Source: an uncultured Verrucomicrobia subdivision 3 bacterium
GTDB lineage: Bacteria; Verrucomicrobiota; Verrucomicrobiia; Limisphaerales; UBA11358
Length of the DNA: 55,492 nt
Reading direction: 5' to 3'
NCBI GenBank assembly: GCA_903875465.1
Contig: CAIQWB010000024.1
Span: 1 to 55,492, forward strand
The position numbers and the translations under genes are program-made. Under the pieces are notes generated by a model. It was not told the DNA's origin. It was given only the letters and a program-made list of their open reading frames with translations, and made no database searches. This document shows positions 1-9,291 of the stretch, piece by piece (position 1 is the stretch's first letter; every line of letters starts with the position of its first letter).

Positions 1-192
1 ACACATCCCAGCCATTTTACTTTCGGAGTTCGGGTTTAACCCTGGGCAGGGGAATTAATAGTGTCGCCATTATGTTCGCAATCCGCCAACCGTTACCGAG
101 CGATGGAACACTCTGAACCCCCAGTAATCAAAAGGCTCAGTTCCTCCTAAAAATCTATCGTAACGAAAGAACAAAACCAGCAGCGGCGTCAT
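1..192. other. Non-coding window start
   Basis: No gene is visible before the stop codon of the response regulator. Positions 11-34 match, in reverse orientation, a segment at 55192-55215 at 23 of 24 positions, so this is probably the edge of a dispersed repeat. No terminator with a clear T-tract is seen downstream of the regulator gene. Confidence 0.5.
11..34 (-). repeat. Short dispersed repeat, copy 1
   Basis: The reverse complement begins CCCGAACTCCGAAA and ends TAAAATGGC. It matches 55192-55215 on the plus strand with one mismatch. The second copy lies directly next to a MITE-like element, so this may mark the end of another repetitive element lying mostly outside the window. Confidence 0.5.
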
Positions 193-888
193 TCATTCGG
201 CGGCAGCGTTGGGGATATGTGTGAATCTTGCGATAGCCTGGGAGCGCGAGCGGACGTGCAGCTTTTCGTAGATGCGACGGATGTGGGTGTTGACCGTGGG
301 CACACTGATGTGCAAGGCCTCGGCAATTTCTTTGTAGAGATAACCGCGCGCCAGCAGTTCCAACACTTCGCGCTCGCGGGGGGAGAGGTTGTCCGGCTCC
401 GCTGGAGAGGGGCTGAACCGCTGGAATGACTGGACGATTTTGCGCGCGATGTTGCTGCTCATGGGGGAACCGCCGGCATAAACATCTTTCACTGCCGCCA
501 GGAGTTCGGCGCGCGGCGTGCGCTTGAGCAAATAACCACTCGCGCCGGAGGCCAAGGCCTTGAAGATGTGGTCAGGGTCTTCATAGACGGTGAGCATCAC
601 GAATTGGGTGGCCGGTATTTGGGGTTTGAGGCGGCGGACGCATTCGATGCCGCTCATGCCGGGCATGTTGATGTCCATCAGGACGACCGAGGGTTTGGCG
701 AGCGGCAGCGCGACGAGCGCGGCCTCGGCTTTTTCGTGCACCCCGATGCATTTAAAGCCGCCTGCGCCGCGAACCCACTCTGTCAGGATGTCGCGGGCAG
801 GCGCATCATCATCCACAATGGCAACAGTGATGTCGACAGGGTCAATGGCAGTCCGGGCGCATCGAGAAAGCTTTTCGTCTGTTTTCAT
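193..888 (-). CDS. NarL/LuxR-family two-component response regulator
   Basis: This is a DNA-binding response regulator of about 231 aa. The receiver domain comes first (about residues 17-135), with an acidic pocket VDDD, a phosphoacceptor Asp in VLMDINMPGMSG, a switch Thr in MLTVYE and a conserved Lys in LLKRT. A GerE/LuxR helix-turn-helix follows (about residues 165-225), with LSPREREVLELLARG and VPTVNTHIRRIYEKL. The start at 888 (MKTDEK) is preferred; a start at 909 would add seven residues, and neither has a strong Shine-Dalgarno. It is the last gene of a same-strand run of glycoside hydrolases, 76 bp after the GH29 gene. It probably pairs with the HisKA_3 kinase encoded at the other end of that run, since NarL-type regulators and HPK7 kinases are natural partners. 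That pairing is inferred. Confidence 0.93.
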   Translation of the reverse strand: MKTDEKLSRCARTAIDPVDITVAIVDDDAPARDILTEWVRGAGGFKCIGVHEKAEAALVALPLAKPSVVLMDINMPGMSGIECVRRLKPQIPATQFVMLTVYEDPDHIFKALASGASGYLLKRTPRAELLAAVKDVYAGGSPMSSNIARKIVQSFQRFSPSPAEPDNLSPREREVLELLARGYLYKEIAEALHISVPTVNTHIRRIYEKLHVRSRSQAIARFTHIPNAAAE

Positions 889-964
889 GATAGAAGGCCG
901 GTGAAACAATCAATGGGGCACGAAATTGAGGGTAGCATGGCATCGCGACGACCGCAAAAGCAAA

Positions 965-3343
965 TCAGCCGGGGCCGGATCCGCCCGCGGGCAGGACGGA
1001 TATTTCTGCCGCACTGGCCCATCCATTTCCGTTAATCTCCCGCAATGCCGTAAAGCGGAAGAACCGCGCGTTGACCGGGGCAAAGGTGACGGCCTGGAGC
1101 GATGGGTTATTCCGGATGTTGGCAAACGTGCCCGAGGCGATGCGGGAGGACCAGTTGGTTTCATCCGGGCTGGTTTCAAAGCGGTAATTTTCGACGGTGC
1201 CGTTGGGGTTGCCGTCCTGGCGGGGCAGATAAGTGAAGCCAGCAATGCGGTGGGAAGAGCCCATGTCCACCGTGAGATAATGCGGCAGCTTGAGATCGGT
1301 ATTCCAGCGGGTATGCCAATAGGTGGAAGAGTTGTTGTCTATCGCATGGGCGGCGGCGTTGTCACCAACGATAGTTTCCTGGCTATCCACGCTGACGACT
1401 TTCCAGCCAACGGGCAGCAGGCCAGCGAACGTCTTGGCCCCCAAAATACCAAGCTGGCCATCGGGGAGCCAACAGGCCGCCTGGACGGTACCGCCGGACA
1501 TTAGGGAGAGGGGCGAATGGTAAACCGCCGAGTTGGTCGTCGGGGTGGTTCCGTCGGTCGTGTAAACCATGCGGCAACCGGCGGAGTTGTGGAGGGTTAC
1601 CCAGCCGTGGGTGTCGCGATCAGAAATAACGGGCGGTCGGGCGGCAGCGGACTGACGGAACAGACCGATTTCGGCCAGAGTCGGTTCGAGACGCGAACCG
1701 GTGATGCGGAGGCGCACCTGGCGGGTGGTCACGGGAGAATTCAAGCGAATGAGCCGGCGATGGCCGACGGTAGTGAGGGTATCGGACGCGACCGGTGCCG
1801 GGGCGGTCCACGCCGAACCATCCCAGGTTTCGATGACAAAGGATTCAATTCTTTGGCCGCGATGGTCCACCGCCTCCTGCAAGGAAACGACGTCGAAGGT
1901 AATGGCGGCGGGCAGCGTCACGGTGACGGTGCCTTTGGTTTGACCCGGGGCGGATTCCCACCAGGTGTCGAGGTTGTCGTCCAAAGCCAGCGACGGGCCG
2001 TTGGTGACGTTGGCGGTGTCGGCGGTGAGCTGCCCGCCGGTGGCGAGGTTGGTGGCGAAGGTCTCCCGAACCATCTGCCCCATCCGGCGCAAGGCAAGGA
2101 CTTGGTCGTCGGGAATCAAGCCGCGCGTGTCCGGGGAGAGGTTCAGGATGAGATTCCCATTGCGGCCGATGGACGTGTAATAGACATCCACCAACTGCGA
2201 GATGCTGCGAGGGTGTTTGGGGGGTGCCCAAAACCAGGCGCCATTGGCGAGCATCGTAACATTTACCTCGGCCGGATACCACCAGAGGTGGGAACCGGGC
2301 GTGAGCCGGGCGCGGCTACCAAGGTCCCCATTCTGCAAATCGGGCCAGCGGCACTGGTCGGGCGACATGGGTAGCGGGATGACACTCCACTCCGTGGTGC
2401 GGCCCACGCCCCCTTCATTACCCACCCAGCGCACGTCCGGACCTTTGCCCATGATGACCGCGCCGGGTTGCAGGTGGCGGATGAGGTCATACCATGCCTG
2501 ATAGTTATAAGTCTCAGACACGCTCGGGTCGGGATTTGCGCCGTCGAACCAGACTTCCTGGATAGGTCCGTATTGGGTCAGCAATTCGTAAAGCTGGTTC
2601 AGGAAATAACGATTATAGTCGTCCACCGCGTACGTGTAATTTGTGAAACCAGGAGCCGGGGGGCGGCCCACGGCGGGATTGCTTTGGAAACTAGCCGGAT
2701 CCGTGGGGATGACGGAAAGCACATTACTACTACCATTGCCGTAATATCCCGCCGGATTTTGGGGATTGGTCCGCAACTGGTAGAGGTCTGCGGGCGAAAG
2801 ATAAACGGCCAGCTTCAGACCGTGGGTCCGCGCGGCATCAGCCACTTCTCTTACTTCGTCGCCTTGACCATTCCGCCACGGGCTGGCCGCAACCGAATGC
2901 GGCGTGTAGCGGGTCGGCCAATAACAAAATCCATCGTGGTGCTTGCAGACGAGTACAATCATCCGGCCGCCGAAACTCTGCATCGCGTCGAGCCATTGAT
3001 TGGCGTTGAGTTCCTGGGGATTGAAAATCGAAGGGTCTTCACGTCCACTGCCCCACTCGACACCGTTGAAGGTGTTCACGCCGAAATGGAGGAAAAACGT
3101 GCGTTCCAAGTGCATCCAGTCGGTCTGGTTGGGGCGCGGCAGCACCTTCGCCGCCTTTTCTGCAATGACGGCGTCGGAATCGCCGTTGGAAATTACCTGC
3201 TCGGTGGCACAGGGAGTTGGCGGCGGATTCGGATTGGGGGTGCGGGCGGGCGTTTGACCGGGAGCAGAAACCAGTTGGTGGAGCAGGGCGCCCCCCAATA
3301 AAAGAGTTCGGGCCACACGGTTGGGCAACAAGGTTGTAGTCAT
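965..3343 (-). CDS. Secreted GH29 alpha-L-fucosidase with two F5/8 C domains
   Basis: This secreted enzyme (792 aa) should release terminal alpha-L-fucose from glycans outside the cytoplasm. A signal peptide occupies residues 1-30. The GH29 catalytic barrel covers about 65-430, with the family pattern LHFGVNTFNGVEWGSG, the paired His of CKHHDGFCYW, and the likely nucleophile Asp267 in EVWFDGANPD. A first discoidin/F5-8 type C domain (about 430-563), a chitobiase-like spacer with YTTDGTTPT (about 575-625) and a second F5/8 C domain (about 645-790) suggest multivalent sugar binding. The start at 3343 is chosen because a signal peptide follows and because the longer reading frame to 3613 would run into the preceding GH5 gene. 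It is 118 bp downstream of that gene. Confidence 0.93.
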   Translation of the reverse strand: MTTTLLPNRVARTLLLGGALLHQLVSAPGQTPARTPNPNPPPTPCATEQVISNGDSDAVIAEKAAKVLPRPNQTDWMHLERTFFLHFGVNTFNGVEWGSGREDPSIFNPQELNANQWLDAMQSFGGRMIVLVCKHHDGFCYWPTRYTPHSVAASPWRNGQGDEVREVADAARTHGLKLAVYLSPADLYQLRTNPQNPAGYYGNGSSNVLSVIPTDPASFQSNPAVGRPPAPGFTNYTYAVDDYNRYFLNQLYELLTQYGPIQEVWFDGANPDPSVSETYNYQAWYDLIRHLQPGAVIMGKGPDVRWVGNEGGVGRTTEWSVIPLPMSPDQCRWPDLQNGDLGSRARLTPGSHLWWYPAEVNVTMLANGAWFWAPPKHPRSISQLVDVYYTSIGRNGNLILNLSPDTRGLIPDDQVLALRRMGQMVRETFATNLATGGQLTADTANVTNGPSLALDDNLDTWWESAPGQTKGTVTVTLPAAITFDVVSLQEAVDHRGQRIESFVIETWDGSAWTAPAPVASDTLTTVGHRRLIRLNSPVTTRQVRLRITGSRLEPTLAEIGLFRQSAAARPPVISDRDTHGWVTLHNSAGCRMVYTTDGTTPTTNSAVYHSPLSLMSGGTVQAACWLPDGQLGILGAKTFAGLLPVGWKVVSVDSQETIVGDNAAAHAIDNNSSTYWHTRWNTDLKLPHYLTVDMGSSHRIAGFTYLPRQDGNPNGTVENYRFETSPDETNWSSRIASGTFANIRNNPSLQAVTFAPVNARFFRFTALREINGNGWASAAEISVLPAGGSGPG

Positions 3344-3461
3344 GGTTTGGCGGGCATAAGCCGTTGGGCAAGGCAATGGAAGAGGATGAGCCCGGCCAAA
3401 AAGGCCCGATCGAACGGAATATTTGATGCAAAGCGGTTTTTCACGAATAAATACTTGTCCC

Positions 3462-6400
3462 TTACGGCAGGGGCGGTCCGAGTTTAACCCGGTAGAAACG
3501 CTGAGGCATATTGCTGGTGCCAGGGTCCGACCAGAAGAAGGGCATCGCGGGGGAGTTGGTGAGAAAGTAGCTGCTCCATGGCTGGGTGAGGTTGGTGGAA
3601 ATTTGGATGGCATAATCCGGACCGCTCTGGCCGCTCACGATGAAGCCGACTTTGCCACCCGCCAAGCCAAGGCGGCTGATGCCGGGCGAGGACAGCGGGT
3701 TGACGGCCACGGAAAAACTTTGCGTGGCGCTTAAGGGGGGCGCGCCATTATCGGAAACCTTCAAGGTGAACTGGTTGGTAGAACCGGCCTGGTTTACGAG
3801 GGGGCGGAACGCAAACGCGCCGCTGCTGGGGGTGAGCGTCGCATTGGTGGGCCCCGCCAGCAGCGCAAAGGCCAGAGTCTGCGGCGGCGAGTCCGTGTCG
3901 GTGGCGCTGGCGGTGAAGGCGACGGTCTGGCCGACGTTCAAGGTGGGGCTGGCAATCGCTGCCAGCAGCGGCGCCGTATTGGTTGGGAGGATGGCATTCA
4001 GCGTCAGGGCGACGGTGGTCGCGTGGCTGAGCAATCCGGCGGTGGCGATAATCGTCACATTCGAGGTGCCGGAAGTCACGTTGTTGGAGGCCGTGAGGAT
4101 CAGCCGGGTCGAGCCGCCGGCGATGGGGTTGGTGGTGAAGGCAGCGGTGACGCCGGCGGGCAGATTGGTGGCGGTGAAGGTGTAACAGCCATTCAAGCCG
4201 TTTAAGGCGGCGATGGTGATCGTATTGGTGGCGCTCCCCCCGCCGGGCACGGTCAAGCTGGCGAGGGTTCGGGACACGGTGAAATCCGGCGCGGTAGTAT
4301 TCCAAGAAACGGCATCCAGATAACAGGTATTCGTCCAGCCGGCACTGATGTTAAACTGAATGCCAAGATAATGGAAGGGCGACACCGCGTTCGCCGGCAC
4401 GGTCAGGGACAACGTATTCCAGGCATTGGGCGTGAAACTGCCATACCAACTGGAGGTCCATACCCAGTTATTGTCCTGCAGAAAGGGTTGGAGGTTGGAA
4501 ATTTTGTTCCCGCCCGGAATCCAGACATGAAAAGTGATGGTCTGGCTGGGAAGGACACTCACGCTGCCAATCTTTAAAGCCGCTGAGCTCGCGGTGGTAG
4601 GGTTGAGGTTGATGGCCAGTGATTGCCGGCCCGCATAGAACTGGGCGGTGGAAATCGCGACGCCAGAAATCACGACGGCGTTGTCGCCCGCCCAACCCTG
4701 CGGGTCGGTTTCAAAATGATATTGCGCCGGGTCCGGGTTGACACCGGTGGTCGCCGCGTGAGCCTCAGGGGAATTACCGGCCGGACCGGAGCCATTGACC
4801 GCGACGACTTGATAATAATAGGTGGTACCGCGGTTGAGATTGGTATCGGTATAATTTGTGCCGGTAATGCCGGCGACCACCGGATTGGTGCCCTCGCCGC
4901 CGGCTTCCGCCGCCCGGTAAACATTGTAGCTGGTCGCTCCGCTGCCGGCGGTCCAGGACAAATTAACATTGGTGTTGTTCTTCAGCGTCGCACTCAGACT
5001 GGACGCGGCGTAAGGAGCGCCATTGGGTGGCGGCGGGGCAGCGCCACCCGTCAACACCCGGACGGCGTTGGTATCCGCGATCGCGCCCGTGTCATAGGAA
5101 ATCGGACTATTGCCAGTGCTCCAATAAAAGGGACTCAGACCGTGGGCATGGGCGGAATCAACCAGATACTTGTTCCAATAGTAACAGGAGGCACTATTCC
5201 AAGCCGCCTCCGTGGCATTGGTGGACAGGACCGACTTCCCCGCCGCCTGGAATTCGCCAATCATCACCGGGATGCCCTGGCTGACATACTGGTCAACCAG
5301 TTGTTGAAATCCTGCGTCCTGCGCGCCTTCCTCGGGCGAGCCGCAGTCATGAGACGGATCGCCGGAATAATGGTAAGCGGGTCCCCAGAAGTATTGCATC
5401 GCGCCCCATGAGGCGTCGCCCTGCAATTGCGTAAACTGAAAGGGTGTGTAGTTATGATACTCCACCATCAGACGATGGGAAACCGTGTCCGTGGGTAGCG
5501 AATTCAACCAGGACGTGTCGCCGCCGCCTTGCAGCGCGAGCCAGCGGTTGGTGTTACTGCCACCAACGCCACGAACCGCGTTGACGAAGGTCTGGTAGTA
5601 AAACATCAACACAACCATCGCGGCGGGACTGTTCACATTGGGTTCGTTCGCGGCGGCAAACAGCAAATGGTTGTCGTAACCGGCAAAGGTGGTGGCAATC
5701 TGGGTCCAATAGGCCTTTACCTTGGCGTTGATGACAGGATCCACGTTGGTGCCAATGTCGTTTTCCAGCCAGCCGTCATCCCAGTGGTCGTTGATCATGA
5801 CGTACATGCCCGCAGCGATAGCCCCGTCAACTGCCGATTTGACCTGCGCCATGTACGTGGGGCTGATCAGGTAGTTGGTGGCATTGGCGGTGACGTTGGT
5901 GGTGGCAGTCATGTCCCAGGCGCACGGAATGCGAACAGCGTTGAACCCGTTTTGCACGGCCGAATAGAACAGCGCCACTTTGGGCGGACCCCAGTTTAAC
6001 TCCAGCGCATTGCCGACGTTCATTCCGAAGTTCGGATTCGGCCACGGCATGGAGGCAGGTATATTAGTGGCCACCGCTTGCAGACCTAGATCGAACGCGG
6101 CGTCAAACTTGTGACTGCCGCCGGTGGTGAGGGTGCCGCCACTAAGGGGAACGAGCGCCAGCTCACCGCCGGGGTAGGAGTTCGTAGCCACCGCCAGCGC
6201 AGCCCAACCGCCATTGCCCGGCTTGATGCCGAAAGAAAATGCGTAGGTTTTGTTGGTGCCCAAGCGCACGTTTAGACCGCTCCATTGCAGCCAGTCACCA
6301 TCGGTGAAACCGGGATTTGCCGCGCTGACCGTGAGGAGCAGGGTGGCTATGCTGTTGCTGAGCGAGTAGAGGCTCAGGTAATAAGTTGGCGTGCTGGCGG

Positions 6401-6692
6401 GCGTACCGTAGCCGTTGCCATTGTTCAGCCCGGCCGTTTTGACGGCCAGCGACACGAGTCTAAAGGCATTGGTTCCGGTGGTGAAGGTCTGACCGGCAGG
6501 CGGATTATTATCCGTAAAATAATTGATTCCGTCAGGCCAGGCCTGGTTGCCTTGAGTCGAGAGTTGAAACAGGTCGTTTGTTCCCGGTGTGGGCGTGGCA
6601 GCGCCGAGGTCCGTCAGGGTTTGGGCCCACAACTGTCCGCCGGCGGCGAACGGGATCAATAACAACGCCAGGTTGCGAGCGAGGAGATTCAT
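3462..6692 (-). CDS. Secreted multidomain GH5 glycosidase (endoglucanase-like)
   Basis: This protein (1076 aa) is probably an extracellular endo-beta-glucanase or related GH5 hydrolase. The signal peptide ends at LWAQ (residue 24). Residues 30-205 form a beta-sandwich-like region of unknown role. The GH5 barrel spans about 215-545, with the acid/base Glu350 in AAANEPNVN and the nucleophile Glu480 in PVMIGEFQ. A fibronectin type III domain follows at about 559-648, then a carbohydrate-binding-like domain (about 655-795) and Ig-like segments to about 1000. The last 60 residues contain STNLTQPW and end QRFYRVKLGPPLP, a module shared with two other secreted proteins in this window. GH5 subfamily and substrate cannot be fixed by eye. 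Confidence 0.9.
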   Translation of the reverse strand: MNLLARNLALLLIPFAAGGQLWAQTLTDLGAATPTPGTNDLFQLSTQGNQAWPDGINYFTDNNPPAGQTFTTGTNAFRLVSLAVKTAGLNNGNGYGTPASTPTYYLSLYSLSNSIATLLLTVSAANPGFTDGDWLQWSGLNVRLGTNKTYAFSFGIKPGNGGWAALAVATNSYPGGELALVPLSGGTLTTGGSHKFDAAFDLGLQAVATNIPASMPWPNPNFGMNVGNALELNWGPPKVALFYSAVQNGFNAVRIPCAWDMTATTNVTANATNYLISPTYMAQVKSAVDGAIAAGMYVMINDHWDDGWLENDIGTNVDPVINAKVKAYWTQIATTFAGYDNHLLFAAANEPNVNSPAAMVVLMFYYQTFVNAVRGVGGSNTNRWLALQGGGDTSWLNSLPTDTVSHRLMVEYHNYTPFQFTQLQGDASWGAMQYFWGPAYHYSGDPSHDCGSPEEGAQDAGFQQLVDQYVSQGIPVMIGEFQAAGKSVLSTNATEAAWNSASCYYWNKYLVDSAHAHGLSPFYWSTGNSPISYDTGAIADTNAVRVLTGGAAPPPPNGAPYAASSLSATLKNNTNVNLSWTAGSGATSYNVYRAAEAGGEGTNPVVAGITGTNYTDTNLNRGTTYYYQVVAVNGSGPAGNSPEAHAATTGVNPDPAQYHFETDPQGWAGDNAVVISGVAISTAQFYAGRQSLAINLNPTTASSAALKIGSVSVLPSQTITFHVWIPGGNKISNLQPFLQDNNWVWTSSWYGSFTPNAWNTLSLTVPANAVSPFHYLGIQFNISAGWTNTCYLDAVSWNTTAPDFTVSRTLASLTVPGGGSATNTITIAALNGLNGCYTFTATNLPAGVTAAFTTNPIAGGSTRLILTASNNVTSGTSNVTIIATAGLLSHATTVALTLNAILPTNTAPLLAAIASPTLNVGQTVAFTASATDTDSPPQTLAFALLAGPTNATLTPSSGAFAFRPLVNQAGSTNQFTLKVSDNGAPPLSATQSFSVAVNPLSSPGISRLGLAGGKVGFIVSGQSGPDYAIQISTNLTQPWSSYFLTNSPAMPFFWSDPGTSNMPQRFYRVKLGPPLP

Positions 6693-6843
6693 GCGGCAGT
6701 GAACTCAGGAGCAAAATCGCCCCCACAATCCGCAGCGTGCGCGAACGACGCGAATTGACGCAGTCGGACGTTCAGCGGACAGGAACGGAAAATCATACCA
6801 GGAAAGTAGCACACGCCGGGACGAAAAGATTGTCGTGAATTCT

Positions 6844-6890
6844 CATGATTAGAACCGCCAAGCACGATTGGAAGGGCGGCGGTTCTCATG
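6844..6890 (-). terminator. Hairpin at the stop codon of the beta-helix gene
   Basis: Arms AGAACCGCC (6851-6859) and GGCGGTTCT (6878-6886) pair perfectly, and CATG at 6844-6847 and 6887-6890 extends the pairing past a 3-nt bulge. It overlaps the stop codon of the beta-helix gene. There is no U-tract, so it may protect the 3' end of the mRNA or attenuate rather than terminate. Confidence 0.4.
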
Positions 6891-9291
6891 GTTGGGCATG
6901 GAGGAGAATTTCCTGCTGATCACGCAAAATCCGCACATCCAGGGGCTCGCCAACCCGCCTGGACGGAGCCTGGTGCAGCAACGCCGCCGTGTCGGCGACC
7001 GGCCCTCCGTGAACCGATAAAATGACATCGTTTTTACGCAACCCGGCTCTGCCCAGGACTGACGCGCCGGGAACTTCCAGCACCAAAACACCGGTAACAC
7101 CGGGCAGACCAAAGGCGGACATTTCGCCTTCGTTGGTTATGTTGCGCACACGCACGCCGAGCCAGGCCGCCGGCGCGGGGTCGCGGCCGCCGGAAACCAG
7201 GGTGGGGGGGTTCGGCTGCGGCAGCCGCGGAATCCGCGCGATGGCCTTGAGTTCTGCCTTTTGCACACCGAATTGATCCATGGGAAAGTTCACGAAGCCC
7301 AGAGCCAGCGCGGGTGAGCCAGTTTTCACGCGATAGTCTCCCCGCGCCGGGTCGATAAATTGCGCGTCGGTCAGGATGGAATGCTCATCCCGTCCACTTT
7401 GGGACTGCAACTTTAATGCGGGGCGGTTTGTAGTTGCGCCGTCAGTCTGCACCAGGTTGTCATCCATTGCCCCACCCCACGGTGGCACGGGCATGCCCGC
7501 CGGATGATACGTGGTCCAAACAATGTTATGGCGGAAAATGTCACCGCAGCGCTCGTACCAGACGTGTGGATGGTAACCATTGTCCACCATGATATTATTC
7601 GCGACCATGCGTCCGAAACCCTCGCGGTTCTTAATGCCACCGTGCAGGCAGAGGTTGTTGGTGATAATGTAAAAGGAGGAACCATCGTCGAGGTCGATGT
7701 CCCAGCCGTGGTCGCAACGCCAGCGGTTATTGGCGAGGACGATGGGCTGGACCACGTCGAGCTGCGGCAACGCTGGAACCTGCCTTACCCACGCGTTGAC
7801 CTCGCCGATGTTGGGCCGCCAGTAACGATCGCGTCCCCACGAATTGAAGGAACCGTGATCGCCAGTCTCTTTCACTGTGTCAAAGATGTCGCACCATTCA
7901 ATGCGATGCCCGCCCCAGCAGCCGTCGCCAATATTGATGCCGGCACGCGGCAGGTCGTAAATCGAACAGTGCCGGATGGTAATGCCCTGGGCGAGGTCGA
8001 TTTCCACACCAGCGGTTTGCTTTTCCACCCGCCCGGTTTGGTGGATGAGGCAATCTTCCACCAGGCAGTCGGCCGGGTAGTAGTCGGTTTTCGGCCCGGG
8101 GGTGCGGTCAATCTCGTCCAACCGGTGGACCTGATAATAGTTGAAGAGCGGGCTGCGCGCGGCCTGGGGGTCGCCAACAAAGCAAATCCCGCTCGCGCCC
8201 GCGCCGGTGATGTGGGTGCCGCGAATGGCCACGCGACGATTGTAGTTATTGACGAAAACGGCGTTGCCGCCCACCTGGTCAAGGAAGCTGTCGGCCAATT
8301 CGCAATCCTCCGCGCCATTGAACAAAATTGCCCCGCCGCGATAGATGGCCCAATCCGAACGCACCAGCGGCTCGCGGGTATCCATGACTGTGCGCGCGGC
8401 CTGGCGAAATACCAGGCCACGCAGCGTGATCCATTTCACCGGTTGCGCCGGGTCGCCGTGAAATTCCACTAGAGTGCGGAGACACGTGGCCTCCACCACG
8501 GCATTTTTCAAGTCCAGCCCTGTGGGAGGATAAAAATACAAGGTGTGAGTTTGGGCGTTTAGAAACCATTCGCCGGGGGTGTCGAGTTCCTCAAAGACGC
8601 CTTCCACAAAACGAATCTGCGGATGGGCTGCGGCACCGCGATTATTTTGCCAGCCGCCGGCGAGCCGCACCCCGCCATTGGTGTCTTTGCCGGTGATGCG
8701 CCAGGTGAAATCGCCCCATAACGCCGGGTGCATGGCGTGAAAATAACCACCGGCTGGGTCCGCCCACCGCGCCACGTGTGGCGGCGCAATGGCGTCCGCC
8801 GCAAAACCATCGAAGTATTGCGCCTGCGGGTCAAAGTTCGGGTACCGCGCCAGCACCTGCCGTTCGCCATTGACGAAAATTTCTTCCGTCGGCAAATCGG
8901 CCGGCACTTGCGCTTGAACAATGCCGTTCGTATATGGTCGCCACGCCAGATGTTCAAGCCGGCGACCGCCGCTGATCACCGGTTGCTCACCGGGATAATT
9001 TTGAAAAACCACCGGTACATCGCGGGTGCCGGAATCCCGGGCGGTGAACACCAGCGGTGCAGACAAATAGTAGGTACCGCCGCGCAGGAAAACCCCGCCG
9101 GGCCTTTGCCGGGCCGCCGATTGGGCGCGTTGCAGGGTGGCGAACGGTTTTTCCAGTGTCCCGGCATTGGTGTCGTTGCCCGCCGGCGAAATATAATAGG
9201 GTTGCGCGCCACCCACGCGCGCGGCAAAAACTACCAGGGCGCAGGCGGTGACAAGAGCCAATTTCACGGCAGGAAAGGACGGGGTGAGCAT
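6886..9291 (-). CDS. Secreted right-handed beta-helix glycosidase/lyase-like protein with C-terminal PDZ
   Basis: This is a secreted parallel beta-helix protein (801 aa). The signal peptide is followed by ISPAGNDTNAGTLEKPF, the typical opening of pectate-lyase-fold and GH141-like enzymes. The helix region (about 30-690) contains runs of short turns such as DCLIHQTGR and HCSIYDLPRAGINIGDG. Residues 708-801 look like a PDZ domain (LGVRVRNI, GVLVLEVPGAS, AGLRKNDVILSVHGGPV). GH141 members include alpha-L-fucosidases, which would suit the neighbouring GH29, but a lyase or epimerase is possible. The start overlaps the end of the upstream GH2 gene by 28 bp, implying translational coupling. PDZ fused to a beta-helix enzyme is unusual. 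Confidence 0.82.
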   Translation of the reverse strand: MLTPSFPAVKLALVTACALVVFAARVGGAQPYYISPAGNDTNAGTLEKPFATLQRAQSAARQRPGGVFLRGGTYYLSAPLVFTARDSGTRDVPVVFQNYPGEQPVISGGRRLEHLAWRPYTNGIVQAQVPADLPTEEIFVNGERQVLARYPNFDPQAQYFDGFAADAIAPPHVARWADPAGGYFHAMHPALWGDFTWRITGKDTNGGVRLAGGWQNNRGAAAHPQIRFVEGVFEELDTPGEWFLNAQTHTLYFYPPTGLDLKNAVVEATCLRTLVEFHGDPAQPVKWITLRGLVFRQAARTVMDTREPLVRSDWAIYRGGAILFNGAEDCELADSFLDQVGGNAVFVNNYNRRVAIRGTHITGAGASGICFVGDPQAARSPLFNYYQVHRLDEIDRTPGPKTDYYPADCLVEDCLIHQTGRVEKQTAGVEIDLAQGITIRHCSIYDLPRAGINIGDGCWGGHRIEWCDIFDTVKETGDHGSFNSWGRDRYWRPNIGEVNAWVRQVPALPQLDVVQPIVLANNRWRCDHGWDIDLDDGSSFYIITNNLCLHGGIKNREGFGRMVANNIMVDNGYHPHVWYERCGDIFRHNIVWTTYHPAGMPVPPWGGAMDDNLVQTDGATTNRPALKLQSQSGRDEHSILTDAQFIDPARGDYRVKTGSPALALGFVNFPMDQFGVQKAELKAIARIPRLPQPNPPTLVSGGRDPAPAAWLGVRVRNITNEGEMSAFGLPGVTGVLVLEVPGASVLGRAGLRKNDVILSVHGGPVADTAALLHQAPSRRVGEPLDVRILRDQQEILLHAQP

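Noticed and set aside
1517-2374. 285-codon plus-strand frame inside the GH29 gene
   Set aside because: It overlaps the conserved GH29 catalytic and F5/8 C coding sequence on the other strand and lacks family motifs.
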